A stretch of 64,000 nucleotides of DNA from Cryptomeria japonica (GCF_030272615.1 NC_081412.1:664852481-664916480), one strand, 5' to 3'. Shown: positions 36,261 through 48,525, counted from the first letter of the stretch. Program-made: numbers and translations. The notes: generated by a model not told the origin, from the sequence alone.

Positions 36261-38752
36261 CCTATTAAATACCATCAAATCCATCTTATCTCTCATGGAT
36301 TCCATCCATTTATTGTTATCTTTATCTACACATGTTTCTTTAAACATAGTGGGTTCAGACCCATCAGAAAGTAATAAATATTGAATAAAAAATTTATCCC
36401 TGGTTGAAGGCCTATGCTCTCTAGTGGACCTCCTAACTGGAGGAATCAACTCTTGTGCACTACTATCTGGAGGAATATGTTCTTCATTATCTTGGAAACC
36501 TTGTGGTTGATCATGTGCTTGAATTTGTACTAGTGGTTGTGGTTGGTTTACAATTACCTTTTGTTCAAACATATCACTACCATTTGTGATATCTTCTAAC
36601 GGATTATACTCTTCAGGTGTTTTGAATTCTTGTAAACTTGGCATTATGTTTTCATTAAATATCACATCTCTACTTCATATGAAGCACTTAGCAATTAGAT
36701 ACCACAACCTATAACCATATGTTTCTTCTCCATATCCAATGAAGATGCACCTTTTATATTTCATGTCAAGCTTAGTTGATTTTTATTTTGGAATATGAAA
36801 AAAAATTCACATCCAAGCACACACAAATGATCATAAGAAATTTTCTTACCTAACCATTTTTCTTATGGAATTCCAAATTCAAGTCAAGTGGATGGTGCTC
36901 TATTAATCAAGTACACTGATATATTTACTATTTTTGCCCATAACTCTTTTCCTAGTCTTTCATTTGAGATCATGCTCCATGCCCACTCCATAATGGTTTT
37001 ATTTAAACTTTCTGCAACACCATTCTCTTGTGGTGTAAGAGGAATAAACTTGATTCTCCGAATACCATTCTCTACACAATACTGATCAAATTCTTTTGAA
37101 CAATACTCACCGCCATTGTCAATTTTAAAACTTTTAATCTTATAACTAGTTTGGTTTTCAACAAGTTCTTTGATGATTTTAAATATACCAAAAATTTTAG
37201 ACTTCTTGTTCATAATATAAATCCAAACCTTCCTAGTGCAATCATCGAAAAAATTAACAAAATAAATGGATCCTCCAATAGATGCTACCTATGTGGGTCC
37301 GAAGACATCCAAATGCACTAGCTCTAATGGCCGTGCTTTAATCTTGTGCTCCCTTTTAAATAATTGTGTCCTCTTCTATTTTCCATAGATGCAATGCAAA
37401 CATAACTCCATATCCACTTCTTTCAAACCTAGAAGTTGATTCTTCAAAACCTCAAGTCCCTTATGGCTCATGTGTCCAATCCTTTTATGCCAAAGATTTG
37501 TGTTGCTATCTGTTACTAGGCCACTATAGCTCCCACTTCAATCTAACCCTCTATTACATACAATGTACTATATTTTCTTCCTCTTGCTATGACAAATGCT
37601 CCTTTTCTCACCTTCCATGTTCTTTCTCCAAATGTAACATTATATCCAAGAGCATCTAATTGCCTTGCTAAAATCAGGTTTCTTTTGAGTTCAAAAACAT
37701 GTCTCACATTTTTCAGCAACCAACTGTTATTGTTCTTCATCTTCAATAGAAAATCTCCTTTTTGAGTGATACAAAAAGGTTCATCATCATCGAGATAAAC
37801 CTTACCAAAATTACCATCTTGGTAAATTGTAAAACAATCTCTTGAAGAGGTTGCATGAAATGATGCTCCTAAATCAAGTATCCAAACATCTGCAACAACA
37901 TCAATTGAAGATAAAATAAGAGCATCAACATCTTCTTCAGAAGTTGTATTTACCTCATTATATTTAGATTGATTTTCAATCTTCTTTTTGTTCTAGAAGG
38001 TACAACAATTTTTCTTCATGTGGCCCTCCTCACCACAATGCCAATAGATGCCTTTTCTACCTTTGGATTGGGATCTTTTAGTAGAATTTAATCTTTTCCT
38101 TTGGTTATCCTTGCCTCATTGTTGTGTTCTCCCTTTGTTGCTATTTACTAAAGAAGCACCTACTGAATTACTTTGATTTTTCCTTTTCATATCCTCACTA
38201 AGAAGAACTCCTACAACATCATTGAATTTTACAAAGCCCTTTGGGCTAGATGTTGAGTTACTAACAAACATAATAACTCCTTCCCAACAATCAAGCAATG
38301 AACATAATAATAAGATAGCCTTTATCTCATCCTCTACTATAATGTTTACTTAAGACAACTGACTAACAAAAATATTAAACTCATTTAGATGATTTGTGAA
38401 AAAACTACATTCTTGAATTTTAAATTTATATAATTTCTTCATTAAAAATACCTTGTTCGATGTAGAAGATCTCTCATATAACTCTAATAGACAATTCCAA
38501 AGTCATTTTGTTGTCATTTGTGTTGATACACTGAGAAAAACATTACTAGTTAATGAAAGAATGATTGTAGCCACATCCTTGTGATCCAATTTATCCCAAT
38601 CTGGATATGACATGTTGGTTGGTTTTTTAGCTTTTTCTTCTAATGTGATTGATAGGTCCTTCTAATTTGAGGAGAGCTTTGGGTTGCAATTTCCACATTC
38701 CGAAGTTTTGGCCAAAGAATTTCTCAATTATTCATTTGTCTATGTCCTCCAT
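36261..38752 (-). pseudogene. Copia gag-protease-integrase fragment (minus strand)
   Basis: On the minus strand the ATG at 38752 begins MEDIDK, then KFFGQNFGMWKLQ. Gag follows to about 38060 with IKAILLLCSLPNSWEG near 38300. A CCHC knuckle lies at about 38004-38050 (IYWHCGEEGHMKKNC, first Cys replaced by Tyr). The protease shows WILDLGASFHAT at about 37850-37890, with Leu for the usual Ser/Thr after Asp. The integrase N-terminal region is at 37543-37746 (WLLKNVRHVFELKRNL) and its core at 36884-37213 (FKIDNGGEYCSKEF, TPQENGVAESLN). The linker to reverse transcriptase ends at KWMESMRDKMD (about 36280). Reverse transcriptase and the 3' end are missing at the junction near 36260. Stops and frameshifts are frequent. 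Confidence 0.88.
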
Positions 38753-38783
38753 CAATTACAACCTTTGTGATAAGTTTTTATAC

Positions 38784-39237
38784 AGATTGCAATAACCAAA
38801 TTGATCAAAACAATCACAACACCAAAAAAATGGCTTCTTTGGGCTTCTCCAGTCATATATCTTCTACTTCACTCTAACACATAGAATGAAATGAAAGAAA
38901 CAATAATTTTTAGCAAAAGAACCAACCTATAATCGTCATTCAAACTTCCGATCTATAGTGCACAACAAATAGATAGATCAATGATCTTCCTATACACTTG
39001 TGGTCCCTCCTATGTTGGCTGGACTTTCAAAGGTCTACAGATTCTAAGATCTCTCTGATCTTCTTAGAAGATAGCATGGCACTACCCAAACTCTTTGAAA
39101 TTATATATAGGCCACGATTCCTACTCCAAATTTGATTATATATAGGCCACGATTACTACAATTTGATTAGGTTGGAACAAATTTTGTCTGCATTTGAACC
39201 AATTTTGTTTTCATTTTCCAAACTTCACATGCCAATA
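38784..39237 (-). repeat. Probable 5' LTR of the minus-strand copia fragment
   Basis: Upstream of gag, a weak primer-site-like stretch (minus TTATCACAAAGGTTGTAATTG, about 38762-38782) precedes a block that starts, on the minus strand, TATTGGCATGTGAAGTTTGG at 39237. That resembles the TGTTGGCA start of copia LTRs. A direct repeat TTATATATAGGCCACGATT (39101-39119 and 39133-39151) contains TATA-like sequence. There is no second LTR for comparison, so borders are approximate. Confidence 0.4.
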
Positions 39238-41289
39238 ATATTAGGACTTAGATTTTTGCTTCATTAGGGGCTCTAGATTTGTAATATATCTACCTCAATG
39301 AGGTTTAATAACTAGTTCTTTCTAGAAGTAATAAAAGGGAGCCACTTTCTTTCTTGTAACTTTTTGAAAATCATAAAATAATAAATAAACAAAATTATAT
39401 ATGATTAACTATTAAAATAAAAAGCAATTTGATTTCTTGGTTTTTATTGATGTATTGGAAGAAATGTAGAGTGAGAGTAAAAATAATCTTTTCTATAATT
39501 TTTTTAAACATGTATAAATTACCTATCAAATTTACAAGTCTGATTCAAATATCTAAATTATAAGTTAATACTTTAATTCAAATTATTAAAAGAAAGAAAT
39601 ATGATTCTTCAACATTCAACATTCAAGAGACAATTGATTTTTGTTTTTAATTGAATGATACACAATTTTTAAAGACCACAAAATCATAATTTACGTCTAT
39701 ATATATGGCACTTACACACTTGTGTATGTTGTACTTCACTCTAAGGCACAAAGTTAGATGATTCTTATGAGAACTTTATCTTAGGAACCCAATAACCCAA
39801 TAAACTTCTCTACCTAGTTTATGAAATATAAAAAATTAAAGTGAAAGGTTGCATACAATAAAACTCTTCTAATTTGTTTATCAAACATAAAAAAATTAAA
39901 GTGATTAGTTGCATAAATTTATTTTTTAATATCTAGTCATCAAACATTAGACCCACAATATTCAAGAGTGAACTCACAATGCTAAAGATTGGATCTTAAG
40001 AATTCCCATGCCAATACATATATCATGAACATGAGTACCATCATATCATGAACATACTTTCTTTTAAAGAATGAAAAATTAGTTTCGCAGGACATAAAAA
40101 ATATCACTCAATCAAAAGTTTTAGAATTTTAATATCTTTACCTCCACTTTCAATTTTTTAATTTTTGTTATAATCACCCATCAACTCAATTTAATCTAAT
40201 AAGTCATCCTTACACAAGTGCATATGATCATTGTGTTTTTGGTTTCATTCTAGATGAGTCTCACTCACATGGATGATCCTTTGGCCACAATCTTAGTCCC
40301 TAAAATCTCCAAATTTAAAAATATATTCCAAGGATTCCTACCTATTCCTTTCTATTGAAGACCAATTAAACATGTGTATACGTATGTAACTTATTGCTAT
40401 TTTCTCGTATTTGAAATCTAGTTTATTCCATTCATTTTACATCTCATCATCTAAACATTTATTTGAATACCGTTGGGCTATAAAATAACATTCTTGTATT
40501 TTAAATCTAGTTTATTACATTCATTTTACATCTAATCATCTAAACATTTATTTGAATACCATTGAGCTATAAAATAACATTTTAGTTTGATGAAATAAAA
40601 TTAATCTTGATGTGCACATTCATATTAGAAACATTTGACATCAAAGACTTTCTTTCTATCTTTCATCTCTTTACATAATTTTTCATATTGATTCAGAAGA
40701 GCTCATGTCCTAGTGACATATTAGTAGCCCTCTAAAAGCAATTTTGAAACATTGTCAAACTTTATGGTAAAATAGAAAGAAAAATAGGTGTGGTGAATTA
40801 CGTCAATAAGAAGGTAGATGCACAATAATGGATGAATGTATGAATGTAGAAATCACTTTAAGACATAGATTTGAATTTTTTAATTAAAATGGAACATTCC
40901 ACATGCACACATATAAAATTATGATTTCCAAACCAATAATTTATATATCATTTTCAAATTTGAAATTAAATTTTTTTAATTGCTAAATTTTATAATTCAT
41001 ATATTTAACATTTAATATTTATGTCCTGGTATCCCAATATACATCTTATCCACGAATCTAGATAGATTGTTGCTTATCTATATGGATTTCCTTTGATTAG
41101 TTGTGGTCAAGACAAGGGGAAAGTTTACTCGTTTTCTTGACTTTATGTAGTTTGCTTTCACATGCATTCAAAATGAAAAGCCAGACATTATTGAATGCAA
41201 ATGTTGAAAATTTTTAAGCTCGCGCTTGTCAAGGGAAGAAAAATACAAAGTATTAGACACTATTTTCTTTCTTTGCTGTCATTTGATGG
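39238..41289. other. AT-rich intergenic sequence left of the RLP gene
   Basis: No gene was found. A tandem duplication of about 89 bp lies at 40404-40580. No recognisable transposon was seen otherwise. Confidence 0.5.
40404..40580 (+). repeat. Tandem duplication, about 89-bp unit, two copies
   Basis: Copy 1 (40404-40492) and copy 2 (40493-40580) share AAATCTAGTTTATT, CATTCATTTTACATCT, ATCATCTAAACATTTATTTG and GCTATAAAATAACATT with only a few substitutions. Confidence 0.9.
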
Positions 41290-41503
41290 TGTAGTACGTC
41301 CACCATACTCGTTGACGGTCGACTTTCCTTTTCAACTAGCCCTTTCTCAGAGTCTTGAGTCAATATAAAGTCAGTCATACACCCTAATCTCATCCGTCTC
41401 ATCGACGTTATTAGTGTGTACACAGACGCGACTTGGTCGATTAAATTTGGCGTTAAGGGAAGATAGACATAAGGCCGTCACCATTTGTCAACCAAAAATA
41501 CAT
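41290..41503 (+). repeat. RLP-cluster repeat, copy 3
   Basis: It is collinear with copy 1 at 25645-25925, from GTGTAGTACGTCCACCA to CCATTTGTCAACCAAAAA, and lies about 1.4 kb upstream of the intact RLP start. Short open frames across it are not supported as genes. Confidence 0.65.
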
Positions 41504-42114
41504 CAGAGTAAAGGAAATCAAAATCTAGTATTAATATCTCATTGTTCAATATTACATAGATTTTTTTACAGCAAGAAAAAGATCATTTCTACTATCAGCG
41601 AAATAGATTTTCACAACCAAACCAAACATGTACAACTCTACTCCATCACAACTAACATCAATGTAAAGTAGACTCCATCACAACTAACACCAATGCAAAG
41701 TAGACTAAACCAATAGAACATCCTCATAAGCCCAATCCATCGATGTAGGTAGTAGAAGAAGAAACAACAATAGGGAGAGAAAAGATCTAGAGCGAAAACA
41801 AAAAGTAGACAAATTGAAGCTTGAATTGCATTTCTACATGTAAAAAGACATTTATTCTTTAAATATAATCAATTGTATTATATGGTAAAATTAATATGAA
41901 AAAAAATTTCCTTTATTTTCTGTCTTGTCGGTAATTCTTTTTGTCTATTCATGATTTATTTTCATAAAATTTATAAAAATGATTATTTTATAATGTTAAT
42001 TTTAGTTATAACTTTTTTGTTTCTACCATTTACTAACAAAAAATCTTATAGAATGTTCTTTTAGATATACACCATGATTTTCATTATGTATTGGTTCAAT
42101 GGATACAACTTCCA
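41504..42114. other. Intergenic sequence upstream of the RLP promoter region
   Basis: A short direct repeat (ACTCCATCACAACTAACA at about 41641 and 41671) is the only structure seen. Confidence 0.5.
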
Positions 42115-42885
42115 CAACCAATAATTCTAAATATTCCTTAACATATCCCAATCATGTCCCATTTTTTATTTGTAATTTTCCTCTTCCATATCTAGTGTAA
42201 TTTTAAATATTCCTCCTTCATGTCTATTTTCTAGGTCACTTTATGAAGTGATCTGATTACTATCATTATTTCCACTACCCCTTCACAAAATCATATCTAA
42301 CATTTTCATGCATTGTATTACAATATTTATTTGATGTATTCTATTGTTCTTCAACAAATGCTATAGATCTTGATGTTGTAGGGCAATCTATTGAAATACA
42401 CATATTATGGATATAACATTGTGTTTGTACATTTTGATGAATCTCTTTTACTACTATAAAAAATATGACTACTATTTAACATCTTTCATAAATTGGAAAT
42501 CAAATAAATGTCATTATATTTAATATCATTATAAAAGACTTAATGCTGAAAAATTAAAATCATCTCCAATGACCAAACTAAATAGAATTTTTTTTTTTTT
42601 AAAATCATTGATCACTCGAAATCAGATGGATCACTACGCATTATCATCTGTAATAATGAAACTAGATAGTTAAATAAACATGAGGAATAATGTATTCATA
42701 CAACAATAATTAAATTGTTAGTTGTCTCTTATTGCCTTGTTAATGCTTTGGACTTTTGTTTTCTTATCGCACATTAATTGATGACTACTTATAATAAAAG
42801 TAGAACAAGAGAAACGAAGATTATAAATAAAGTAAGCTGTATATAAGTGTTTGCCCGATCGCCTTCAACACTTACATTATTAATC
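42115..42885 (+). promoter_or_regulatory. Upstream region and TATA box of the intact RLP gene (duplicate copy 2)
   Basis: TATAAATA at 42822-42829 lies 57 bases before the ATG at 42886, a normal plant distance allowing a short leader. The whole stretch is collinear with 24755-25431 and partly with 48055-48525. Conservation at this level outside coding sequence reflects duplication and may include control sites, which I cannot define. Confidence 0.7.
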
Positions 42886-45672
42886 ATGTCTCCCATTTCA
42901 GTCATGCTGAATCTCACTTTTGCCTTGTCGATGATTTGTCCCTTCATCAATGGATGCCCAGCTGATGAAAGAAATTACTTGTTAGATTTCAAAGGAGGCC
43001 TCCTCGATCCAACTGGTCGCCTGTCATCATGGCAAGGCTACAATTGTTGCGAGTGGAAGGGTGTTCGTTGCGACTTCCATTCAGGCCATGTCATCAGCCT
43101 TCATCTCAAAAACCCTGTTACTAGCTACTGGGATAAACCCAAAAATCTTAGTGGGGCGATACATCCGTCACTGTTCAATCTGCAGTATCTTCAGCATCTG
43201 GATCTCGGAAACAATGATTTTGATGGTGCTTCCATCTCTCCAGAGTTTTCAAAACTGCAGAGCCTTACCTTCCTTAGCTTGGCAAGTGCTGGATTTGGAG
43301 GCGAGGTCCCTGTGGAGTTGGGGAATATCACAACCTTGCGCCAGCTCGATCTCTCAGCAGATTCTCGTACATACTACTTCACTACTCTCCAGAGTAGGAA
43401 GTTTGCAGGATTAATACAAAACCTCAGAAGCTTGGAGTATCTGGCTATGAATAATGTGGATATGTCGATGACAAATGATCACTGGAGAAACGCCCTCAGC
43501 AGCCTCCCTAATCTTCGGGAGATTTACTTGTCTTGGTGTAATCTTGAAGGTACAATACCGTCTCTTCTAAATCTCACTTACTTATCCGATCTCGATCTTT
43601 CAATGAATTCATTTTTTTCCCCATTGCCAGCTTGGTTTCAGAATGTCTCGTCCTTGGTTTCCCTTGATCTGTCTGATAATGGCGTAAACGGTTCCATTCC
43701 TTCAAATTTTTTGCACCGTTCAAGTCTGAGAAATCTTGACCTGTCATTTAACGATTTGGAAGGAAGCCTATCTTTCATTCAATACCAATCTTCCTCAATA
43801 GCCAACCTTAACCTCCACCGGAACTGGTTAGACGGAATAATTCCTCTTTTCTTTGTGGATTTTACTGAACTTAAAAATCTGGTTCTGGCAAATAATTACT
43901 TGACAGGGGACTTACCTCCGCTTGGATCTGCATTAGGGGAAGTCTTACCACTTTCAGTAATCGATCTTTCCTTAAACAAATTGACGGGCAATATACCACC
44001 CTCTATTGGTTGTCTTCCTCTGTTGAGAAGCCTCAATCTGGAAAATAATCAGCTTTCAGGAAAAATACCAGATACCCTTTTCAAGCTCGCTAGATTAGAA
44101 AAACTGAAACTTTCTACCAATAACTTAACCGGGATCTTTTCTCTTTCCATGATGGATAACTTCACTGAGCTTCGACAATTGGGCCTTTCTAACAACAGCT
44201 TTACAGTTAGCATTTCTTCAAGTTGGATTCCACCGTTTCCCCATCTGAGGTACCTGGGAATGAGATCTTGCAATGTTGAAGGAGATTTTCCAGCTTTTCT
44301 GTCTACTCAATATTCGCTAGTAGACTTGGACTTGTCAGATAACAAGATTGTAGGAGCTATTCCGACATGGCTATGGGATCTTCCCGTTCTTGAAGTGGTC
44401 ACTCTTTCAAATAATCAGCTACAAGGTTTTCTACCCTCGGTAATATCCAAGAAATTCGAGAGGGTAGACTTGAAAAGAAACAAATTACAAGGTTCTCTTC
44501 CATTTTTCAAGAACTGTATGTATTTTTTTGATGGGTCAAAGAATAATTTTACTGGTTCACTTCCTGCTACAATGTATGCTGGTTATACACTTCTCTCAGG
44601 TAATAATTTAACTGGAGAAATTCCATCTTCATTCTGCTCAGTTCATACTGAGCTTGTGCCCCTCTCAGCTATTTATCTGGACTTGTCAAAGAACAATCTG
44701 AAGGGCACTATTCCTCCAAATTTGTGGGGATGCAACCAGTTGGTGGTTTTAAATTTGGCTGAGAACGATTTACAGGGGGAGATACCAGAGCAAATGGGAA
44801 AAATGAGGTCTCTTGATACACTAAATCTCTATGGTAACAATTTACATGGTACCATTCCTTCATCCATTGTAAATTGTGGACACCTACGAGTATTTGATTT
44901 AGGGAGCAACCAAATTCAAGGGAAGATCCCAGTTTTGTTTTCTGAGCTGCAAAGGCTCCGAATCCTGAACTTGGCTTCAAATCAATTTGAAGGCACTATT
45001 CCTGCTCTCCTGCTTGAGTTGGAGTTCCTACAGATTTTAGATTTATCCCACAATTGTTTATCAGGACCTATTACTAAAAATCTAGGAAAGCTGTATGCTA
45101 TGGCCAATGAATCACCTAATGATGAATCAGAATTCGCTAGACCCGTCGTAGAAGATGATGTCTTTCATGACTATTATTCCCTAATTCCGGATCAGGTTAC
45201 TCTTTGGGTTAAAGGGCGAGCACTTGCATATGAAAAGATATTCAAGAAATTTAGATTTATGGACCTATCTAACAACAAGCTCTCAGGCAATATTCCTCCA
45301 GAAGTAGGTCTTCTCAAGAATCTAAATGCTTTGAACTTCTCAAGAAACAATTTGAGTGGTCCCATTCCAAAATCTGTGGGAGGCTTGGTTCAACTGGAGT
45401 CCTTGGATCTCTCAGCAAACAAATTGTCTGGAAGGATTCCCTCAGAACTTCTGAACCTCACGTTTCTTGAAGTTTTGAATGTTTCAGACAACATGCTTTC
45501 TGGTTTGATACCGCAAGGCAAGCAATTTGCAACCTTTGACGCTTCTTCTTTTTCAGGAAATCCAGATCTACATGGACCTCCATTAGAAAATAGAACACTT
45601 AGCCATGGTTTTGGTGGGAATGGCAGCCCAGGCAGCCAAGAAGAATCAAATAATGAAGCATCAAACAAATGA
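42886..45672 (+). CDS. Leucine-rich-repeat receptor-like protein (RLP), without membrane anchor
   Basis: LRR receptor-like proteins sit at the plant cell surface and sense pathogen or developmental ligands, working with co-receptor kinases. This one is 928 aa in one uninterrupted frame. A signal peptide covers residues 1-23 (MSPISVMLNLTFALSM...). The LRR N-terminal cap is at 24-63 (CPADERNYLLDF, NCCEWKGVRC). Many 24-residue LRRs of the LxxLxLSxNxLxGxIP type run to about 733. An island region at about 735-788 (DQVTLWVKGRALAYEKIF) is followed by four more LRRs from 789. After GNPDLHGPPL and a Gly/Ser/Asn-rich tail it stops, without the transmembrane helix and short cytosolic tail usual in RLPs. 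The C-terminal cap cysteines (normally LCG...C) are also lost. An in-frame GTG at 42847 is not used; the ATG at 42886 is conserved in the paralog. It may be secreted or recently damaged. Confidence 0.9.
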   Translation: MSPISVMLNLTFALSMICPFINGCPADERNYLLDFKGGLLDPTGRLSSWQGYNCCEWKGVRCDFHSGHVISLHLKNPVTSYWDKPKNLSGAIHPSLFNLQYLQHLDLGNNDFDGASISPEFSKLQSLTFLSLASAGFGGEVPVELGNITTLRQLDLSADSRTYYFTTLQSRKFAGLIQNLRSLEYLAMNNVDMSMTNDHWRNALSSLPNLREIYLSWCNLEGTIPSLLNLTYLSDLDLSMNSFFSPLPAWFQNVSSLVSLDLSDNGVNGSIPSNFLHRSSLRNLDLSFNDLEGSLSFIQYQSSSIANLNLHRNWLDGIIPLFFVDFTELKNLVLANNYLTGDLPPLGSALGEVLPLSVIDLSLNKLTGNIPPSIGCLPLLRSLNLENNQLSGKIPDTLFKLARLEKLKLSTNNLTGIFSLSMMDNFTELRQLGLSNNSFTVSISSSWIPPFPHLRYLGMRSCNVEGDFPAFLSTQYSLVDLDLSDNKIVGAIPTWLWDLPVLEVVTLSNNQLQGFLPSVISKKFERVDLKRNKLQGSLPFFKNCMYFFDGSKNNFTGSLPATMYAGYTLLSGNNLTGEIPSSFCSVHTELVPLSAIYLDLSKNNLKGTIPPNLWGCNQLVVLNLAENDLQGEIPEQMGKMRSLDTLNLYGNNLHGTIPSSIVNCGHLRVFDLGSNQIQGKIPVLFSELQRLRILNLASNQFEGTIPALLLELEFLQILDLSHNCLSGPITKNLGKLYAMANESPNDESEFARPVVEDDVFHDYYSLIPDQVTLWVKGRALAYEKIFKKFRFMDLSNNKLSGNIPPEVGLLKNLNALNFSRNNLSGPIPKSVGGLVQLESLDLSANKLSGRIPSELLNLTFLEVLNVSDNMLSGLIPQGKQFATFDASSFSGNPDLHGPPLENRTLSHGFGGNGSPGSQEESNNEASNK

Positions 45673-48054
45673 CACTCTACTCTCTACATGATAGATAGGC
45701 TAATAATTGAACCGTAGTAGTTTAAAAGATAGATATTAGGCTAATAAATGAAATTAGAGTATATGCAAGATTTGGCTTATCTATATAATAGTATTTTGTT
45801 ATTTGATTATTTTGGTGTTAGTTTTTTTTTAGGGAGTGCATTCAAATTAATAATTGTATGTTACATATTATATAATGATAAGCATTATTTGAAATTTCTT
45901 CTATAAATAAATATATTTATTAATTTAGTATATTACAATTTAGGTTTATATTATGTATTTTATGATGCTATGAAATTACTAAGAAGAATCTTTACAGTTC
46001 TTAATAATCTGTTTTGATTATTTTATTCAATAATGAATATAAATTTACTAGTTCTTTTTTCTATCATCATATTTCTAAACTAGAGACTTAAAGATGCAAA
46101 TAATTGTACACTGTCATCATTAAGTTATGTTTAGTGACATGAGTGATTCTTATTTTCATTTGTTTTAGTCTTTAGTTTTGGCTAATAACTTGGGTGAGCT
46201 ATTTAGCAAGATTTTCATCCATCGTGATACACTCAAATCATATACTAGTGTTTCAGGCTCAATTTGAAGGTACTAAAGCATAGTCTAGATATAGACAAAG
46301 GCAACCAAATAGAGTTTAGCAGAGAAGGGAAGGACTAGAGAACCTAGTTCCATAGTCCAGGTATTTTGACCTAAAATTTAGTTAGAAGATATTTTGGAAG
46401 CTCTTGAGACTAGTTTGACCCCTGTTCTACACTTGGACATCTATTAGGACCAAGAAGCCTAGCTCTAGTGTCCAACCATGTGAGCTCAAAATTCAAGTGA
46501 AGGCTCCTCCCTATATCCCATTTCTTGTTTTATGAACCTTGATTAATTTTTTATATTTTGATTTGTCTATTTATGTTGTTTATTTTCAATAATGCATCAT
46601 TTAGCCTAGTTCTTTGCATCTATCTCATTGAATCAATAAAATAAAAATAGAATAACCAATGCATCAAATACCCAACTCTCCCAAGGGTTTAAAGTTAGGC
46701 TTGATTGGTTATTTTGCGATTTAATTAGTGGGAATGGGTTTCTTACTTTGCATGTTTATAATAGTGAACCACATTTACCTCATTACATCTTTGCAAACTT
46801 GACATGTCTTACATTTGCATATTTTCTAATTTACATTTTCAAATTTGGGTTGCAAAATTTTTAAAAGATGACATGTGTTTTATAATTTCTCTTTTAAGAA
46901 ATGTCTTATGTTTCACATTCACTTTCTTAAAAGATTTCAATGTAATCTTATATTTCATATTTTCTTTATTAAGATCCTTTATGCATATCTTATGTTTCAT
47001 ATTCATGTACTTTGTAAATTATGGCATATGCTTTGCTAGATGTTTCATATTATACCATTAAGTTCAATTATAGTCCTCCCAAAATCTTTCTCACCACTGA
47101 GGATATTTATTTTCAAGAAGAGATTATTACACTTCTATCAACAATCTCCCTTTTAGGGATGAAGATTTGAAGAATGGTGTTCATCCTTCTCCTAAAATGT
47201 ACCTCCCTTATCAGGGTCATTTGGTGCAAGAGGAGGATACCATTGACACTTTTCCTAGTGATACCTTAGCTTCTATTCACTTCAATGAGACCCTTCTAGA
47301 GATGACGCTTTGATGAATTATGTTTTTCTCTCTCCCAAAAGTTAGCTTACTCATGATGATACTTTGGTACAAGAGGAAGATATCACTAACAATGTTTTTC
47401 AATGATCTCTCTCCTAAAGATGGACCTTTAGTTAAAAAAGAGTCTAATCTAGCTCATGTTAATACAATTCATATTTAAAATACTACAAATGATCACGAGG
47501 AGCCTAAATTTATTGTTAAAGGTGGTTAGAATCCAACTAGACCTCATGGCCACATCTTAAGCTTTGTCAAACAACTTATTAAATAGATAAGATGAATCAA
47601 ATATGTCACAACAACATAGTTATTGTGTAGTGGCTCACACATATAACTACCCAAAAAGTATTATTCCTACTTCCCCATCCCTTGCCTTCAACAACATCTT
47701 GATAGGGAACCTAATATTGTTTAATAACTTCATGCTACAAGATCTCTCTTTTGGATTTGATTCAAACTTCACCTTCATAACTTCATTCAAGAAGCGTTAT
47801 AAAATTTATTTTTCTCTCCTTCTAATAGAAAAAAGGATATTATGTTCTCACAAGATTAAAGTAAATTCCCTAAATATTTCCCAAGTAAACATTAGTAACA
47901 AAAACTAAAAAGATCTAAGGTAGGAACTAATTATGTAATCAAGATTTAGTTGTAGGTCTCCCATGTAGAATAGTTTGCAATTATCTTAATAAACTCAAAT
48001 CATTTACCATGGTATGTTCTTCCTTTATTTTCCCTTTTCTAACTAATATTTCCT
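45673..48054. other. Intergenic sequence right of the RLP gene, with possible old gypsy remnants
   Basis: No intact gene was found. Around 47090-47330 a broken frame reads LPYQGHLVQEEDTIDTFPSD and similar acidic peptides, and a second copy of a LVQEEDI-like stretch lies near 47370. These could be remains of a retroelement polyprotein, but no diagnostic motif is present. The rest is AT-rich. Confidence 0.3.
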
Positions 48055-48525
48055 CTTTATTTATGATATTTACCAACATATATTTTAATGTTCTTGAATT
48101 TAAGTTATAATTTTTTGTTCCTAACAAATTTATGACTAAAATTTTTATACCTCCATTTCATTGAATTTTTATCTTTATTTTTGTTCTCCAATGGCTCAAT
48201 GAATATATACCAACCAATTTCAAAATTTCTTAATCACTTTCAAGGTTATTTCATTTCTTTCATTATTATCATGTTACTTCTTTGTAATATTTTCTCTAAC
48301 ATTTGCATGCACCACATTATAATTTTTCTTTTTGATATTCTATAGTTCATTAATTTGTAGTGTAGACTTAATGTTGTAGGTCTATCTATTGAATTGGACA
48401 CCATGGATATACAAATTTATTTTTCAACATTTTGATGAGTGGATTTTCTAACTTCAAAGTATTTGAATCCTACTTAACATCTCTCACAAATTACAAATCG
48501 TACAAAAATACCATCATATTTAACC
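48055..48525 (+). repeat. Third copy of the RLP upstream region (no gene attached)
   Basis: Ordered matches with 42010-42510 include ATTTTAATGTTC-like, TTTTTTGTT(C/T)C, TCATTGAATTTTTAT-like, AACATTTGCATGCA (the gene copy has AACATTTTCATGCA), ATGTTGTAGG.C.ATCTATTGAA, GGATATA, ACATTTTGATGA and CTTAACATCTCTCA. Similarity ends near 48525, before the TATA box and coding start. It suggests a third, lost gene copy. Confidence 0.65.

Noticed and set aside
42847-42885. In-frame upstream extension of the RLP beginning at 42847
   Set aside because: The codon there is GTG, not ATG. The ATG at 42886 is conserved in the paralog at 25432 and gives a clean signal peptide.
43061-43414. Second-frame open reading inside the RLP gene, and minus-strand frames at 44049-45668
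   Set aside because: Shadows of the long RLP frame; the LRR pattern fits only the main frame.
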